Notes: generated by a model from the sequence alone, not told the origin. 64,000 bases of DNA from Paenibacillus peoriae (GCF_022531965.1 NZ_CP092831.1:1702001-1766000), one strand, 5' to 3'. Positions 18,823 to 28,100 are shown, counted from the first letter of the stretch. Numbers and translations: made by a program.

Positions 18823-19398
18823 ATGAGATCCATGTTGGTATGGAAACGGATTTTGGGAACCGTGTTAATCGCAACCTGTCTGGTATTGCCCGGCAATGAA
18901 GTTTACGGTCACAAAGAACCGGTCCAGCATAAGAAATGGCAGTCCACACCTGTTTTAGCTCCACGTGAAGAGCAGGTTATTACGACCATGACGGTCACAG
19001 CAACAGGATATACAGCAGGCTATGAATCGACTGGCAAACGGCCAAGTCATCCCGGTTACGGTATTACGTATTCCGGTGTAAAAGTGCGTCGTGACAAGAA
19101 CACGCTGTCTACGATTGCGGCTGATCCCAAAACGTTTCCTTTGGGAAGCATATTGTACATTCCTGGTTATGGATACGGGATTGTAGCAGATACAGGTTCT
19201 GCGATTAAGGGCAATAAAATTGATTTGTATTTTAAAACAACCCGGCAGGTGTATTCTGAATGGGGCAAGAAAGATGTGGATGTTCAAATTATAAAAAAAG
19301 GTAACGGAAAATGTACGGAAAAGATGGTGAAATCGCTCCAAAAGGCGATAGAAACGCATAAAACCATTCCGACCGCGACACTGGATGCTTCCATATAA
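18823..19398 (+). CDS. yuiC: Secreted 3D-domain cell-wall protein (YuiC-like)
   Basis: Protein of 191 residues with an N-terminal signal-type segment (about residues 8-22) and a C-terminal 3D domain. The three conserved acidic positions are visible around [23 protein letters not shown] and KIDLYF. Related proteins such as YuiC and MltA act on peptidoglycan as lytic transglycosylases; that activity is inferred. A GGGGAGG site precedes the ATG. Confidence 0.85.
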   Translation: MRSMLVWKRILGTVLIATCLVLPGNEVYGHKEPVQHKKWQSTPVLAPREEQVITTMTVTATGYTAGYESTGKRPSHPGYGITYSGVKVRRDKNTLSTIAADPKTFPLGSILYIPGYGYGIVADTGSAIKGNKIDLYFKTTRQVYSEWGKKDVDVQIIKKGNGKCTEKMVKSLQKAIETHKTIPTATLDASI

Positions 19399-19402
19399 TC
19401 CT

Positions 19403-19433
19403 TGAATATTGTTTTTTCCAACATCACATACTA
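19403..19433 (+). promoter_or_regulatory. Sigma-G promoter for gamma-SASP
   Basis: TGAATA at 19403-19408 and CATACTA at 19427-19433 with 18 bp between them, an exact fit to the forespore sigma-G consensus. It lies about 50 bp before the SASP start. Confidence 0.8.
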
Positions 19434-19482
19434 TGTTGCGGGATGAGTTTATCCCACAAAACATACTGGGAGGTTGAGAATT

Positions 19483-19791
19483 ATGCCAAATCAAGGCGGA
19501 AGTTCTTTCACGAACAAAGGCTTCAATGCAAGCACAGGAAATCAGTTCAAAGCGGAATTTGCACAAGACAATACGGTAGGTGTTGTTTCACAAAAGGTAA
19601 AGCAGTCTGAACAAAATAAAATTCAAGACAACTTCCAGACACCAAATGAGAAGTATGATGAAGAATTTGCAACAGATCAAGGCGGTACAGGTGCAGTAGC
19701 ACAAAAAGTTCAAAACTCTAGTCGCAACAAAATTCAAAACAATGCTCAAACACCGAATGAAAAGTTCGACGAAAACTTTAACACGAAATAA
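19483..19791 (+). CDS. Gamma-type small acid-soluble spore protein
   Basis: Protein of 102 residues, rich in Asn, Gln, Lys and Glu, with two internal repeats (VSQKVKQSEQNKIQDN and VAQKVQNSSRNKIQNN, each followed by TPNEK.D..F). This composition and tandem layout fit the SspE-like gamma SASPs, which serve as amino-acid stores in the spore. The consensus sigma-G promoter upstream strongly supports forespore expression. The start is ATG 19483 after GGGAGGT, not the ATG at 19474. Confidence 0.85.
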   Translation: MPNQGGSSFTNKGFNASTGNQFKAEFAQDNTVGVVSQKVKQSEQNKIQDNFQTPNEKYDEEFATDQGGTGAVAQKVQNSSRNKIQNNAQTPNEKFDENFNTK

Positions 19792-19809
19792 AAAAGCATA
19801 TACAATCGA

Positions 19810-19845
19810 TAATGCTCCGGATTATATCCGGGGCATTTCGTTTTG
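19810..19845 (+). terminator. Terminator after gamma-SASP
   Basis: AATGCTCCGGA pairs with TCCGGGGCATT, followed by TCGTTTT. Confidence 0.8.
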
Positions 19846-19873
19846 AGTAAAAGTGGTTAGGTACAAATAGGTC

Positions 19874-19920
19874 TAAGGTTTTATCTCCTTTTTAATTGTT
19901 TTTAAGGTGGAATTAAGGTT
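19874..19920 (+). promoter_or_regulatory. TAAGGT repeats upstream of htrA
   Basis: TAAGGT occurs at 19874, 19903 and 19914. The last two are spaced exactly 11 bp, the spacing used by OmpR-family regulators. Candidate operator for the adjacent regulator. Confidence 0.45.
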
Positions 19921-19987
19921 TAAAGTGCAAAATAAAGTCAGTTAAACAACACCACCTTGAAGCATAGGGTTTGGGAGGAGATATACA

Positions 19988-21574
19988 ATGGACGAATTTA
20001 AAAATAATAACTCCGGACGCCGGAACGACAACGATCAGGTTGATACCGATAACGTAACTCGGCAAAACGATTCGAATGGTTCCTCATATTATTATTCTTA
20101 CGGCCCTTTTTCTTCAGTTCAATCGGACGGACAACGTAAGGAAGGGCAGTCGGTGGAAAAAGATGTTGAGATCACGCCACCGCAGGCAGTAAGACCCCTT
20201 CCTCCCTCATACCATCGTGCTATGCCTGAGCAACAGGATGGTTCGGGTCGAAATGGCGGCAACTGGCAATTCAAACCGAATAAGCCCAAGTCGCAGGTGA
20301 AAACAATTTTCTTATCTTTTTTGGCCGGGATGCTGGTCATTACAGTATTGATGTATACAGCTGACCGAACAAATATGTTCACACCCGAGACGGCGTTGAC
20401 TTCGGCGGCAGCTGAAAGCGGAGAAACGACTAATTCAGGAACAACCAGCTCGACTCCAAGCGCAGTTCCGGCTGTGATGCCTTCAGGTACCGCTGATGTT
20501 CAATCTGTTGTGGCTAAGGCTGGACCGGCAGTCGTCAAAATCGAAACGCTTGCCAAACAAACCAGTGGCAGCAGCGGCAGACAAAGTAGCCCTTATTACA
20601 ATGACCCGCTGTATCAATACTTTTTCGGTAATCAGTATGGTGACAGTGGCAGCAGCGGTAACAGTAATGAAAATGAAGGTAGCAACAGCGGACAGCTGAC
20701 TCCGCTTGGTATTGGTTCCGGTTTTATTTTTGATAAATCGGGTTACGTCCTAACCAATAACCATGTTGTTGAAGGGGCGAGTGTGGTTCAGGTTACAGTA
20801 GAGGGAACTAATAAGCCTTACGAAGCCAAAGTCTTGGGCAAAAATGCTGATCTTGATTTGGCGGTACTTAAAATTGAAGGCAAAAATAACTTTCCGACAG
20901 TAACTTTGGGTGACTCCGATAACGCTAAAGTCGGCGAGTGGATGGTCGCAATTGGCAACCCTGAAGGCTTTGAGCATTCGGTAACAGCCGGGGTGCTAAG
21001 TGCGAAAGAACGTACGATCACCATTAATAGTGAATCAACTGGAAAACCGACGCAATACAAGCATCTCATTCAGACGGATGCGTCCATTAACCCTGGTAAC
21101 TCTGGTGGACCGCTGTTAAATCTGCAAGGGCAAGTTATCGGTATGAACGTAGCTGTTAGTGCAGACGCACAGGGAATCGGGTTTGCGATTCCGTCCAATA
21201 CGATTTTGGAAGTCGTCGATAAGCTGAAAAATAACCAGCCTATCCCTAAAGAACCTGTACCTTTCATTGGTGCAAGTCTGTTAAATTTGAGTCCTGAAGT
21301 AGCCAAAGAACTGGGAACAACCCTGACCGAAGGCTCGGTTGTGCGGGATATTATATACAAATCACCAGCTTATCAGGCTGATCTGCGTCCTTACGATGTG
21401 ATTATCGGAGCCAATGGCACGCCTTATAGCACATCACAAGAGCTGATCCAGTTCATTCAAAAACAAAAAGTGGGTACAGCACTGACGCTTAACATCGAAC
21501 GAGCTGGGCAGAAAAAAGATGTTCAACTGAAAATTGGCAACAAAAATGACTTTAGCTCGACGCTCCAGCAATAA
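19988..21574 (+). CDS. htrA: HtrA-like membrane-anchored serine protease
   Basis: Protein of 528 residues: a long polar cytoplasmic N-terminus (1-104), one membrane segment (about 105-123), a low-complexity Ser/Thr/Gly linker, a trypsin-like domain with His259 (LTNNHVVEG), Asp290 (DLDLAVLKI) and Ser372 (NPGNSGGP), and a C-terminal PDZ domain (about 420-515). It should degrade or refold misfolded proteins at the outer membrane face. It lies just upstream of a two-component system, as htrB lies beside cssRS in Bacillus subtilis, though here in the same orientation. Confidence 0.93.
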   Translation: MDEFKNNNSGRRNDNDQVDTDNVTRQNDSNGSSYYYSYGPFSSVQSDGQRKEGQSVEKDVEITPPQAVRPLPPSYHRAMPEQQDGSGRNGGNWQFKPNKPKSQVKTIFLSFLAGMLVITVLMYTADRTNMFTPETALTSAAAESGETTNSGTTSSTPSAVPAVMPSGTADVQSVVAKAGPAVVKIETLAKQTSGSSGRQSSPYYNDPLYQYFFGNQYGDSGSSGNSNENEGSNSGQLTPLGIGSGFIFDKSGYVLTNNHVVEGASVVQVTVEGTNKPYEAKVLGKNADLDLAVLKIEGKNNFPTVTLGDSDNAKVGEWMVAIGNPEGFEHSVTAGVLSAKERTITINSESTGKPTQYKHLIQTDASINPGNSGGPLLNLQGQVIGMNVAVSADAQGIGFAIPSNTILEVVDKLKNNQPIPKEPVPFIGASLLNLSPEVAKELGTTLTEGSVVRDIIYKSPAYQADLRPYDVIIGANGTPYSTSQELIQFIQKQKVGTALTLNIERAGQKKDVQLKIGNKNDFSSTLQQ

Positions 21575-21606
21575 GATGATAACTTTACAAAAATGAACAT
21601 GTGCAC

Positions 21607-21642
21607 GCAAGAAACGGAAGGAAGATCCCTTCCGTTTCTTGC
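21607..21642 (+). terminator. Strong hairpin after htrA
   Basis: GCAAGAAACGGAAGG pairs with CCTTCCGTTTCTTGC across a short loop. There is no clear T run, so it may stabilise the mRNA 3' end rather than terminate. Confidence 0.6.
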
Positions 21643-21723
21643 TGTATGAAGTAGCAAGATGCTACGCGCGTGTACTCCTGCTACAATAGAGGGAAAAGAA
21701 GAGATAAAGGAGTTCGATCGTGT

Positions 21724-22413
21724 ATGCGTTCTACTATTTTGATCATTGATGACGATGAAAAAATTGTTTCCATGCTACGCAGAGGGCTGGCATTTGAAGG
21801 CTATGAAGTGCTGACAGCCGCCAATGGAGCAGAGGGATTAAATAAAATGCTGACAGCTGAGCCTGATGTAGTCGTGCTGGATGTAATGATGCCGCAAGTC
21901 GATGGTTTTGAGGTATGCCGTCGCATGCGGGAGGGGGGGAGCACGGTACCTGTCCTAATGCTTACAGCCAAGGATGAGGTTGAGAATCGGGTTAAAGGCT
22001 TGGATCTAGGGGCCGATGATTATCTCGTCAAGCCGTTTGCTCTGGAGGAGTTGCTGGCACGAGTGCGAGCGCTTTTGCGGCGTAAAACCGAACAACAGGG
22101 CAATAACGGAAATAGACTTACCTTCGAGGATTTACAACTGGATAACGAATCCCGTGAAGTGGTTCGTGGCGGCAAACGCTTGGAACTGACGGCCAAAGAA
22201 TTTGAACTGCTCCATTTGTTCATGCAAAACCCGAAGCGTGTTCTGTCGCGTGATCTGATTATGGACAAAATTTGGGGCTATGACTATAGCGGAGAATCGA
22301 ATGTGCTCGAAGTATATATTGCCATGCTACGACAAAAAACGGAGCAGGATGGCGGTAAACGTCTCATTCGTACAATTCGGGGAGCTGGCTACATTTTAAG
22401 AGGTGATGTGTAA
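21724..22413 (+). CDS. OmpR-family response regulator (CssR-like by context)
   Basis: Protein of 229 residues: a receiver domain with acidic pair IDDDE, phospho-acceptor Asp in VVLDVMMPQ, the LTAKDE segment and the KPF lysine, then a winged-helix DNA-binding domain ending in TIRGAGYILRG. The frame opens at 21670 but ATG 21724 starts the typical RSTILIIDDD core, with AAAGGAG 11 bp before. The kinase gene begins one base after its stop. Placement beside htrA suggests control of secretion-stress proteases, an inference from context. Confidence 0.88.
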   Translation: MRSTILIIDDDEKIVSMLRRGLAFEGYEVLTAANGAEGLNKMLTAEPDVVVLDVMMPQVDGFEVCRRMREGGSTVPVLMLTAKDEVENRVKGLDLGADDYLVKPFALEELLARVRALLRRKTEQQGNNGNRLTFEDLQLDNESREVVRGGKRLELTAKEFELLHLFMQNPKRVLSRDLIMDKIWGYDYSGESNVLEVYIAMLRQKTEQDGGKRLIRTIRGAGYILRGDV

Positions 22414-22414
22414 T

Positions 22415-23893
22415 ATGTCTATTCGGTGGCGGCTGACAGCTTGGTATTCGAGCATCTTGGCTATAGTGCTTGTCATTTTTGGTCTGGCTATTTACGGACT
22501 GGTTTATTATTACACATATAATGAAGTAAAAAGTCAGCTTACGACTCAGGCGCCACGGATTAACAAGCAGCTACTGCTTACAATTAAAGGGGGATTATTT
22601 GAAGTCCCCAATCTGGATTTGGGTTTAGTGCAAGAACGTGGAATTGATGATTCACAGCTATATGTACAAATTTACAATTATACATCAGGTGTTACCAAAA
22701 CCACCCAAAACATGAAAGACCTCAATATCACCTTCCCTGTTCCATCTACAGCGACAGGAGCAGTTCAAAATGAGGGAATCCGGCGTGTGAACGTAAATGG
22801 GGATACCTTTATGATTTACCAACAGCCCATTAAGTCCGAGGAGTTGGGCTTGGTAGTCGGGTTGCTACAGGTAGGACAATTCACGGGCTCTCAGGATCGA
22901 CTCATGAACAGGTTGCAAAATGTGCTTGTATATGGTTCGTTGTTTGCATTACTTGCTGCTGCGACTTCAGGTCTCTTTCTGGCCCGCAAGTCTATGAAGC
23001 CGCTGGTCAAGGTAATTGAGGGGGCAAATCAGATTCAATCCAGTAATGATTTGAGTGTTCGGATTGAATATGACGGACCACCAGATGAAATTGGACAATT
23101 AATCGGGACAGTTAACAACATGCTGGGGCGTACAGAGGTGTTTTACAAGGAGTTGGAAGATGCGTACGGTGCACAGCGCCGCTTTGTGGCTGATGCTTCC
23201 CATGAGCTTCGTACGCCGCTAACGACGATCCGTGGCAACGTTGATTTTTTGCTCAAAATGTGGACTACCGAACCAGGAGAGCGACCGAATATGGATGAAG
23301 AGATGATTCGTGAGCTTTCTATGGAGGCATTAAATGACATGGCAGATGAAGGCAAACGGATGAGTCGTTTGGTGAGTGATATGTTGTCACTTGCGAGAGC
23401 AGACACAGGGAAAACGTTCGATAAGACTCCCGTTGCGCTGGAACCGCTTGTAAGTGAGGTTGCCCGTCGTGCTCAGTTTTTAGAGCGAACGGCCGAATGG
23501 AATGTGGGAGATTTTTCGTTGCTGAATGGTATTTATATGGATGGCAGCAAGGACTATTTGCAGCAAATGCTATTCATTTTTATTGATAATGCATTCAAAT
23601 ATACACCTGAAGGCACAGTCCGATTTGATGCCATAGTTTATCAAGGACAGGTAGGGCTACGGATCAGTGATACGGGCATTGGAATGGACAAGAGTGAGGT
23701 TCCCTTTATTTTTGACCGCTTTTACCGGGCAGATGAGTCGCGCGGGGTGACAGAGGGAATTGGATTGGGGCTGTCTATTGCCAAGTGGATTATTGATGAA
23801 CATCACGGGTCTGTGGAAGTGGTTACGCGTCAAGGAGAAGGAACGACATTTGTCATCTGGCTTCCGGTCAGCTTTTCCGCGCCTTTGGAATAG
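22415..23893 (+). CDS. HAMP-containing sensor histidine kinase (CssS-like by context)
   Basis: Protein of 492 residues with two membrane segments (about 9-33 and 166-187), an extracellular sensor of about 130 residues, a HAMP linker, the H-box ASHELRTPLTTIRGN, and an ATPase domain with DNAFKYT, DTGIGM, FDRFYRADESR and GLGLSIAK motifs. ATG 22415 is preferred over the GTG at 22403. Partner of the regulator immediately upstream. Confidence 0.9.
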   Translation: MSIRWRLTAWYSSILAIVLVIFGLAIYGLVYYYTYNEVKSQLTTQAPRINKQLLLTIKGGLFEVPNLDLGLVQERGIDDSQLYVQIYNYTSGVTKTTQNMKDLNITFPVPSTATGAVQNEGIRRVNVNGDTFMIYQQPIKSEELGLVVGLLQVGQFTGSQDRLMNRLQNVLVYGSLFALLAAATSGLFLARKSMKPLVKVIEGANQIQSSNDLSVRIEYDGPPDEIGQLIGTVNNMLGRTEVFYKELEDAYGAQRRFVADASHELRTPLTTIRGNVDFLLKMWTTEPGERPNMDEEMIRELSMEALNDMADEGKRMSRLVSDMLSLARADTGKTFDKTPVALEPLVSEVARRAQFLERTAEWNVGDFSLLNGIYMDGSKDYLQQMLFIFIDNAFKYTPEGTVRFDAIVYQGQVGLRISDTGIGMDKSEVPFIFDRFYRADESRGVTEGIGLGLSIAKWIIDEHHGSVEVVTRQGEGTTFVIWLPVSFSAPLE

Positions 23894-24004
23894 GCTATAA
23901 TAGGAAGGCAACTACATCATAGAATTGGCCGGTAAAGGCTTGGATGCCCACAGCTACCGAGTTATCGGAGCTGTATACTGTGTCGAAGAAAGCGGGGGCT
24001 CATT

Positions 24005-24961
24005 TTGGAAGTACTCAGAATTTCGCCCCGGGGTTACTGCTACGGCGTAGTCGATGCCATGGTATTGGCTCGTCAGGCAGCCAGAAATCTGGACTTACCC
24101 CGGCCTATTTATATATTGGGCATGATCGTGCATAACAGTCATGTCACGAATTCCTTTGAAGACGAAGGGATTATTACACTGGACGGCCCGAACCGTATGG
24201 AGATTTTAAGCCAGGTAGAGAGCGGCACTGTTATCTTTACTGCTCATGGCGTATCACCAGAGGTACGCAAGTTGGCACGAGACAAGGGGCTGACTACGGT
24301 AGACGCGACTTGCCCTGACGTCACAAAAACGCATGATCTGATTCGGGAGAAGTCTGCCGAAGGCTACCAGATTGTTTATATTGGCAAAAAGAATCATCCA
24401 GAGCCGGAGGGAGCTATCGGTATTGCTCCTAACCATGTTCATCTGATTGAAAAGGAAGAAGAGATCGACAGTCTTACGTTGCCAGCTGGCAAAATCCTTA
24501 TCACGAATCAGACGACCATGAGCCAATGGGACATCAAGCACATTATGAAGAAGCTGCTGGAGAAGTTCCCGGGTGCTGAGATACACAATGAAATCTGTTT
24601 GGCGACGCAGGTACGTCAGGAAGCGGTAGCTGAGCAAGCTGGACAGGCGGATCTGGTGATCGTTGTCGGTGATCCACGCAGTAACAATTCAAACCGATTG
24701 GCTCAGGTGTCGGAGGAAATTGCTGGTACAACAGCTTATCGTATTTCTGATGTAACCGAGCTGAAGAGAGAGTGGCTTGAGGGCGTAGCCAAAGTGGCTG
24801 TGACTTCTGGGGCTTCAACGCCGACACTGATTACCAAAGAGGTTATTACGTATTTGGAGCAGTATGATGCGGCTAACCCGGATACGTGGGAGATTCAGCG
24901 AACCATAGATATGAAAAAACTGCTGCCTCCTGTACGAGAGAAGTCAAAAACGATGAAATAG
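24005..24961 (+). CDS. ispH: 4-hydroxy-3-methylbut-2-enyl diphosphate reductase
   Basis: Last enzyme of the MEP isoprenoid route, producing IPP and DMAPP. Protein of 318 residues with the three [4Fe-4S] cysteines Cys12 (GYCYG), Cys103 ([11 protein letters not shown]) and Cys198 (NEICLATQ), plus the conserved histidines in VHNSHV, TAHGVS and KNHPEPEG. Translation starts at TTG 24005, since no in-frame ATG precedes the conserved N-terminus; the G-rich stretch GCGGGGG may be the ribosome-binding site. Confidence 0.95.
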   Translation: MEVLRISPRGYCYGVVDAMVLARQAARNLDLPRPIYILGMIVHNSHVTNSFEDEGIITLDGPNRMEILSQVESGTVIFTAHGVSPEVRKLARDKGLTTVDATCPDVTKTHDLIREKSAEGYQIVYIGKKNHPEPEGAIGIAPNHVHLIEKEEEIDSLTLPAGKILITNQTTMSQWDIKHIMKKLLEKFPGAEIHNEICLATQVRQEAVAEQAGQADLVIVVGDPRSNNSNRLAQVSEEIAGTTAYRISDVTELKREWLEGVAKVAVTSGASTPTLITKEVITYLEQYDAANPDTWEIQRTIDMKKLLPPVREKSKTMK

Positions 24962-24976
24962 TATGCAATTGATTAC

Positions 24977-25016
24977 AGCCGTTATTCGGATACAACCATC
25001 CGGATAGCGGCTTTTC
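24977..25016 (+). terminator. Terminator after ispH
   Basis: AGCCGTTATTCGGAT pairs imperfectly with ATCCGGATAGCGGCT, followed by TTTTC. Confidence 0.75.
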
Positions 25017-25091
25017 AATCGTTTAAATTTATAGATATTATCCGGTAGCTTCACTAAGTTTGAATATTGAATAATTCGGGATAATTAAACC

Positions 25092-25120
25092 TTGACGAGT
25101 ATAGCTAAAACAGGTATAGT
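25092..25120 (+). promoter_or_regulatory. Sigma-A promoter for aroF
   Basis: TTGACG and TATAGT with a 17-bp spacer, about 100 bp before the start codon. Confidence 0.75.
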
Positions 25121-25222
25121 TGCTTTAACGAATAAAAGCTTAAAAGCGAACAAGCGTTTAAGTGTCATAATATCAATCTATTACTGGTTAATAAAATATG
25201 TTTCATAGAGAGGAAGAAAAAA

Positions 25223-26260
25223 ATGATCGTTATCGCTGGTGTTCAAACACCTGAAGAGCATATTCAAGCTATTGTTGAAGTTATTGAGAAAGAAGGATTG
25301 CAGGCTCATGTATCAAGGGGATCGGATCGCACGATCATCGGATTGATCGGTAGCGTAGAGCCCAAGCTGGCTGAACATCTGCGTCAAATGAAAGGCGTAG
25401 AAAATGTGGTTAAAATATCGAAGTCCTACAAATTGGCCAGCCGTGATTTTCATCCGGAAAATACGGTGATCTCCATTAAAGGTGTAAATATCGGTGGGGG
25501 CGAACTTGTCATTATGGGTGGACCATGTGCCGTTGAGTCTGCTGCACAGATAGATGAAATTGCGGGATTGGTCAAAGCAGCAGGTGCGCAAGTTCTCCGT
25601 GGAGGTGCCTTTAAGCCGCGTACAGGGCCTTACAGCTTCCAGGGAACTGGTGTAGAAGGACTGATCATGATGGCTGAAGCCGGCCAAAAGCACGACCTCT
25701 TGACCATCACAGAGGTCATGACACCTGAATACGTAGACATTTGTGCGGAATATGCCGATATCCTGCAAGTAGGTACACGTAATATGCAAAACTTTGATCT
25801 GCTGCGCAAGTTGGGAACTTGCGGCAAGCCAGTGTTGCTCAAACGCGGTTTTAGCTCGACTTATGACGAGTTTTTGAATGCTGCCGAGTACATCCTGGCA
25901 GGTGGCAATCCGAATGTTATGCTGTGTGAGCGCGGTATCCGCACATTTGAAACCTACACCAGAAATACACTCGATTTGTCCGCGATCCCTGTGTTGCAAC
26001 AATTGAGCCATTTGCCAGTTATTTCTGATCCTAGCCATGGCACGGGTAGACGTGAATTGGTTGTTCCTATGACGAAGGCTTCGGTTGCTGCCGGAGCGGA
26101 CGGACTAATTATTGAAATGCATACAGATCCCGACAACTCGATGACGGGTGATGGTGTGCAATCCCTGTTCCCGGATCAATTTTCAGATTTACTAAAAGAT
26201 TTGGAAATATTGGCTCCTGCTGTGGGGAAAACATTTCACACGCCTAGTACCATTGCCTAA
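25223..26260 (+). CDS. aroF: DAHP synthase (type I-beta, with N-terminal regulatory domain)
   Basis: Condenses phosphoenolpyruvate and erythrose 4-phosphate at the entry to aromatic biosynthesis. Protein of 345 residues: a ferredoxin-like regulatory domain (residues 1-68) joined to the barrel with GGPCAVES, AFKPRTGPYSFQG, LKRGFSST and the metal-binding SDPSHGTG. The N-terminal domain type is known to mediate tyrosine/phenylalanine inhibition in Thermotoga; the same is inferred here. AGAGAGG site before the ATG. Confidence 0.95.
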   Translation: MIVIAGVQTPEEHIQAIVEVIEKEGLQAHVSRGSDRTIIGLIGSVEPKLAEHLRQMKGVENVVKISKSYKLASRDFHPENTVISIKGVNIGGGELVIMGGPCAVESAAQIDEIAGLVKAAGAQVLRGGAFKPRTGPYSFQGTGVEGLIMMAEAGQKHDLLTITEVMTPEYVDICAEYADILQVGTRNMQNFDLLRKLGTCGKPVLLKRGFSSTYDEFLNAAEYILAGGNPNVMLCERGIRTFETYTRNTLDLSAIPVLQQLSHLPVISDPSHGTGRRELVVPMTKASVAAGADGLIIEMHTDPDNSMTGDGVQSLFPDQFSDLLKDLEILAPAVGKTFHTPSTIA

Positions 26261-26325
26261 AACCAATGTTTAACATTAATGCATAAAAGTTTTGCTGCAA
26301 CGCAGTAATGAGATTTAAATTGCCT

Positions 26326-26350
26326 AAAAGCCCGATGTTTCGGGCTTTTT
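26326..26350 (+). terminator. Terminator after aroF
   Basis: AAAAGCCCGA pairs with TCGGGCTTTT around a 4-base loop. Confidence 0.9.
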
Positions 26351-26419
26351 GTGCTATCCAAATGTTATCAAGGGCGTAAGCATATCTAACATTAGTTTAA
26401 AAAATACCTTACATAGCTA

Positions 26420-26449
26420 TTGACCCGTGTCATGTTTGAGATTTATAAT
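26420..26449 (+). promoter_or_regulatory. Sigma-A promoter for glnA
   Basis: TTGACC and consensus TATAAT with an 18-bp spacer. GTCAT and ATGAC form an interrupted inverted repeat across the -10 region. No good match to the GlnR/TnrA box was found here. Confidence 0.7.
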
Positions 26450-26531
26450 GACGACAGAAAAAAACATTCGATCATGAACATTTCAGGGTTGTATAAGACT
26501 TAATGTTCGGAAAAATTGGGAGGAAGAAGAC

Positions 26532-27956
26532 ATGTCCGTTGAAAACGTATTGAAAACAATTCAGGAAAATAATATTGAGTGGGTAGATTTTCGTTTTGTA
26601 GATTTGTCTGGTCGTGCTCACCATATTTCATTGCCAGCTTCCGAAGTAGATGCAGAAACATTTGTTAACGGTGTTGCTTTCGACGGTTCTTCCATTCCCG
26701 GCTATCGTGGCATCGAGGAATCCGACATGGTTATGCTGCCCGATGCAGAAGCGGTTTTTATTGACCCTTTCACTCAGCATCCTACACTGAATATTCTGTG
26801 TGACATTGCTACGCCAGATGGCGAAAAATACGACCGCGATCCTCGCGGCATTGCAAAAAAAGCTGAGGAATTTCTGCAATCCGCAGGAGTCGGCACAGCA
26901 GCATTTTTTGCACCTGAGTCCGAGTTTTTCATCTTTGATGATGTACGCTACGAAAGCGGCATGAATAGCTCCTCCTTCTTCGTAGATTCCGAGGAAGCAG
27001 CTTGGAACACGAACCGTAAGGAAGAAGGCGGCAACCTGGGCTTTAAAGTGGGAGTGAAGGGCGGATATGTACCTGTAGCGCCAGTAGACACCCAACAAGA
27101 TATCCGTAGTGAAATGTGCCGTTTGCTTGAAGAAGCAGGTCTGAGAATTGAGCGCCATCACCATGAGGTAGCTACGGCAGGCCAAGCGGAAATCAACTTC
27201 CGTTTTGACACACTCAAGAAAACAGCAGATAACCTGCTCGTTTATAAATACATTGTACACAACACAGCTCGTCAATATGGTAAAGTGGCAACATTCATGC
27301 CGAAACCGATTTTTGGGGATAACGGAAGCGGTATGCACGTTCACCAATCTATTTTCGATGGGGACACTCCTTTGTTCTACGAAAAAGGTGGTTATGCTAA
27401 TCTGAGCGAAATGGCTCTTCATTACATTGGCGGTATTCTGTACCACGCACCTGCGTTGATCGCTTTGACCAACCCAAGCACCAACTCGTTCAAACGTCTC
27501 GTTCCTGGCTACGAAGCACCAGTTAACCTGGTATTTTCCAAAGGTAACCGTTCTGCGGCTGTACGTATTCCAGTAGCAGCTGTTACTCCTAAAGGCTGTC
27601 GGATCGAGTTCCGTACACCGGACTCCACGGCTAACCCTTACCTTGCCTTCTCAGCAATGCTGATGGCGGGTCTGGATGGCATCAAGCGCAAACTGAACCC
27701 AATCGAATTGGGATATGGTCCACTTGACAGCAACATCTACGAGCTGTCTGATGCTGAAAAAGGTAAAATCCGTAGCGTACCTGGTTCATTGGATGAGGCT
27801 CTGGACGCTCTGGAAGCTGACTACGAATTCTTGACTGAAGGCGGCGTATTTACGAAGGACTTTATTGATAACTATGTAGAGCTCAAACGTTCTGAAGCTA
27901 AATCGGTGAACATCCGTGTTCATCCACACGAATACAGCCTGTATTTTGACTGCTAA
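26532..27956 (+). CDS. glnA: Glutamine synthetase, GSI-beta-like
   Basis: ATP-dependent synthesis of glutamine from glutamate and ammonia. Protein of 474 residues, longer than the roughly 444-residue GSI-alpha enzyme of Bacillus. It has the GSI-beta insertion at about residues 143-180 (AAWNTNR.EEGGN) and Tyr403 in SNIYELSD, which aligns with the adenylylated tyrosine of enteric GlnA. Active-site motifs FDGSSIPGY, NGSGMHVHQS and NPSTNSFKRL are intact. No glnR precedes it, so this is probably a second glutamine synthetase of the cell. Confidence 0.93.
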   Translation: MSVENVLKTIQENNIEWVDFRFVDLSGRAHHISLPASEVDAETFVNGVAFDGSSIPGYRGIEESDMVMLPDAEAVFIDPFTQHPTLNILCDIATPDGEKYDRDPRGIAKKAEEFLQSAGVGTAAFFAPESEFFIFDDVRYESGMNSSSFFVDSEEAAWNTNRKEEGGNLGFKVGVKGGYVPVAPVDTQQDIRSEMCRLLEEAGLRIERHHHEVATAGQAEINFRFDTLKKTADNLLVYKYIVHNTARQYGKVATFMPKPIFGDNGSGMHVHQSIFDGDTPLFYEKGGYANLSEMALHYIGGILYHAPALIALTNPSTNSFKRLVPGYEAPVNLVFSKGNRSAAVRIPVAAVTPKGCRIEFRTPDSTANPYLAFSAMLMAGLDGIKRKLNPIELGYGPLDSNIYELSDAEKGKIRSVPGSLDEALDALEADYEFLTEGGVFTKDFIDNYVELKRSEAKSVNIRVHPHEYSLYFDC

Positions 27957-28023
27957 TAAGTCGATAGCATAGCTGCTTTGAATAAAAAACATTAGCTTAC
28001 GGGTAACACTTGTTATTCAAAAT

Positions 28024-28053
28024 AGGTCTCCGGTCTTATGCCGGGGACCTTTT
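28024..28053 (+). terminator. Terminator after glnA
   Basis: AGGTCTCCGG pairs with CCGGGGACCT around a 7-base loop, followed by TTTTAAT. Confidence 0.85.
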
Positions 28054-28083
28054 AATATTAAAGTGAAAATCACAGAATAAAGA

Positions 28084-28100
28084 TGTTAAATATGTTAACA
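28084..28100. promoter_or_regulatory. GlnR/TnrA-type box upstream of serC
   Basis: TGTTA-7 bases-TAACA is an exact match to TGTNA-N7-TNACA. It lies after the glnA terminator and about 60 bp before the serC -35 element, a position suited to activation or to a looped repression complex. Confidence 0.6.

Noticed and set aside
25313..26038. 241-codon frame antisense to aroF
   Set aside because: Lies wholly inside a clear enzyme gene; Cys/Arg/His-rich translation is typical of antisense reading.
26341..26531. GlnR/TnrA box in the glnA promoter
   Set aside because: TGTTA near 26363 and TAACA near 26387 are too far apart; spacing does not fit the consensus.
26628..27446. 272-codon frame antisense to glnA
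   Set aside because: Same reason; glnA is unambiguous and complete.
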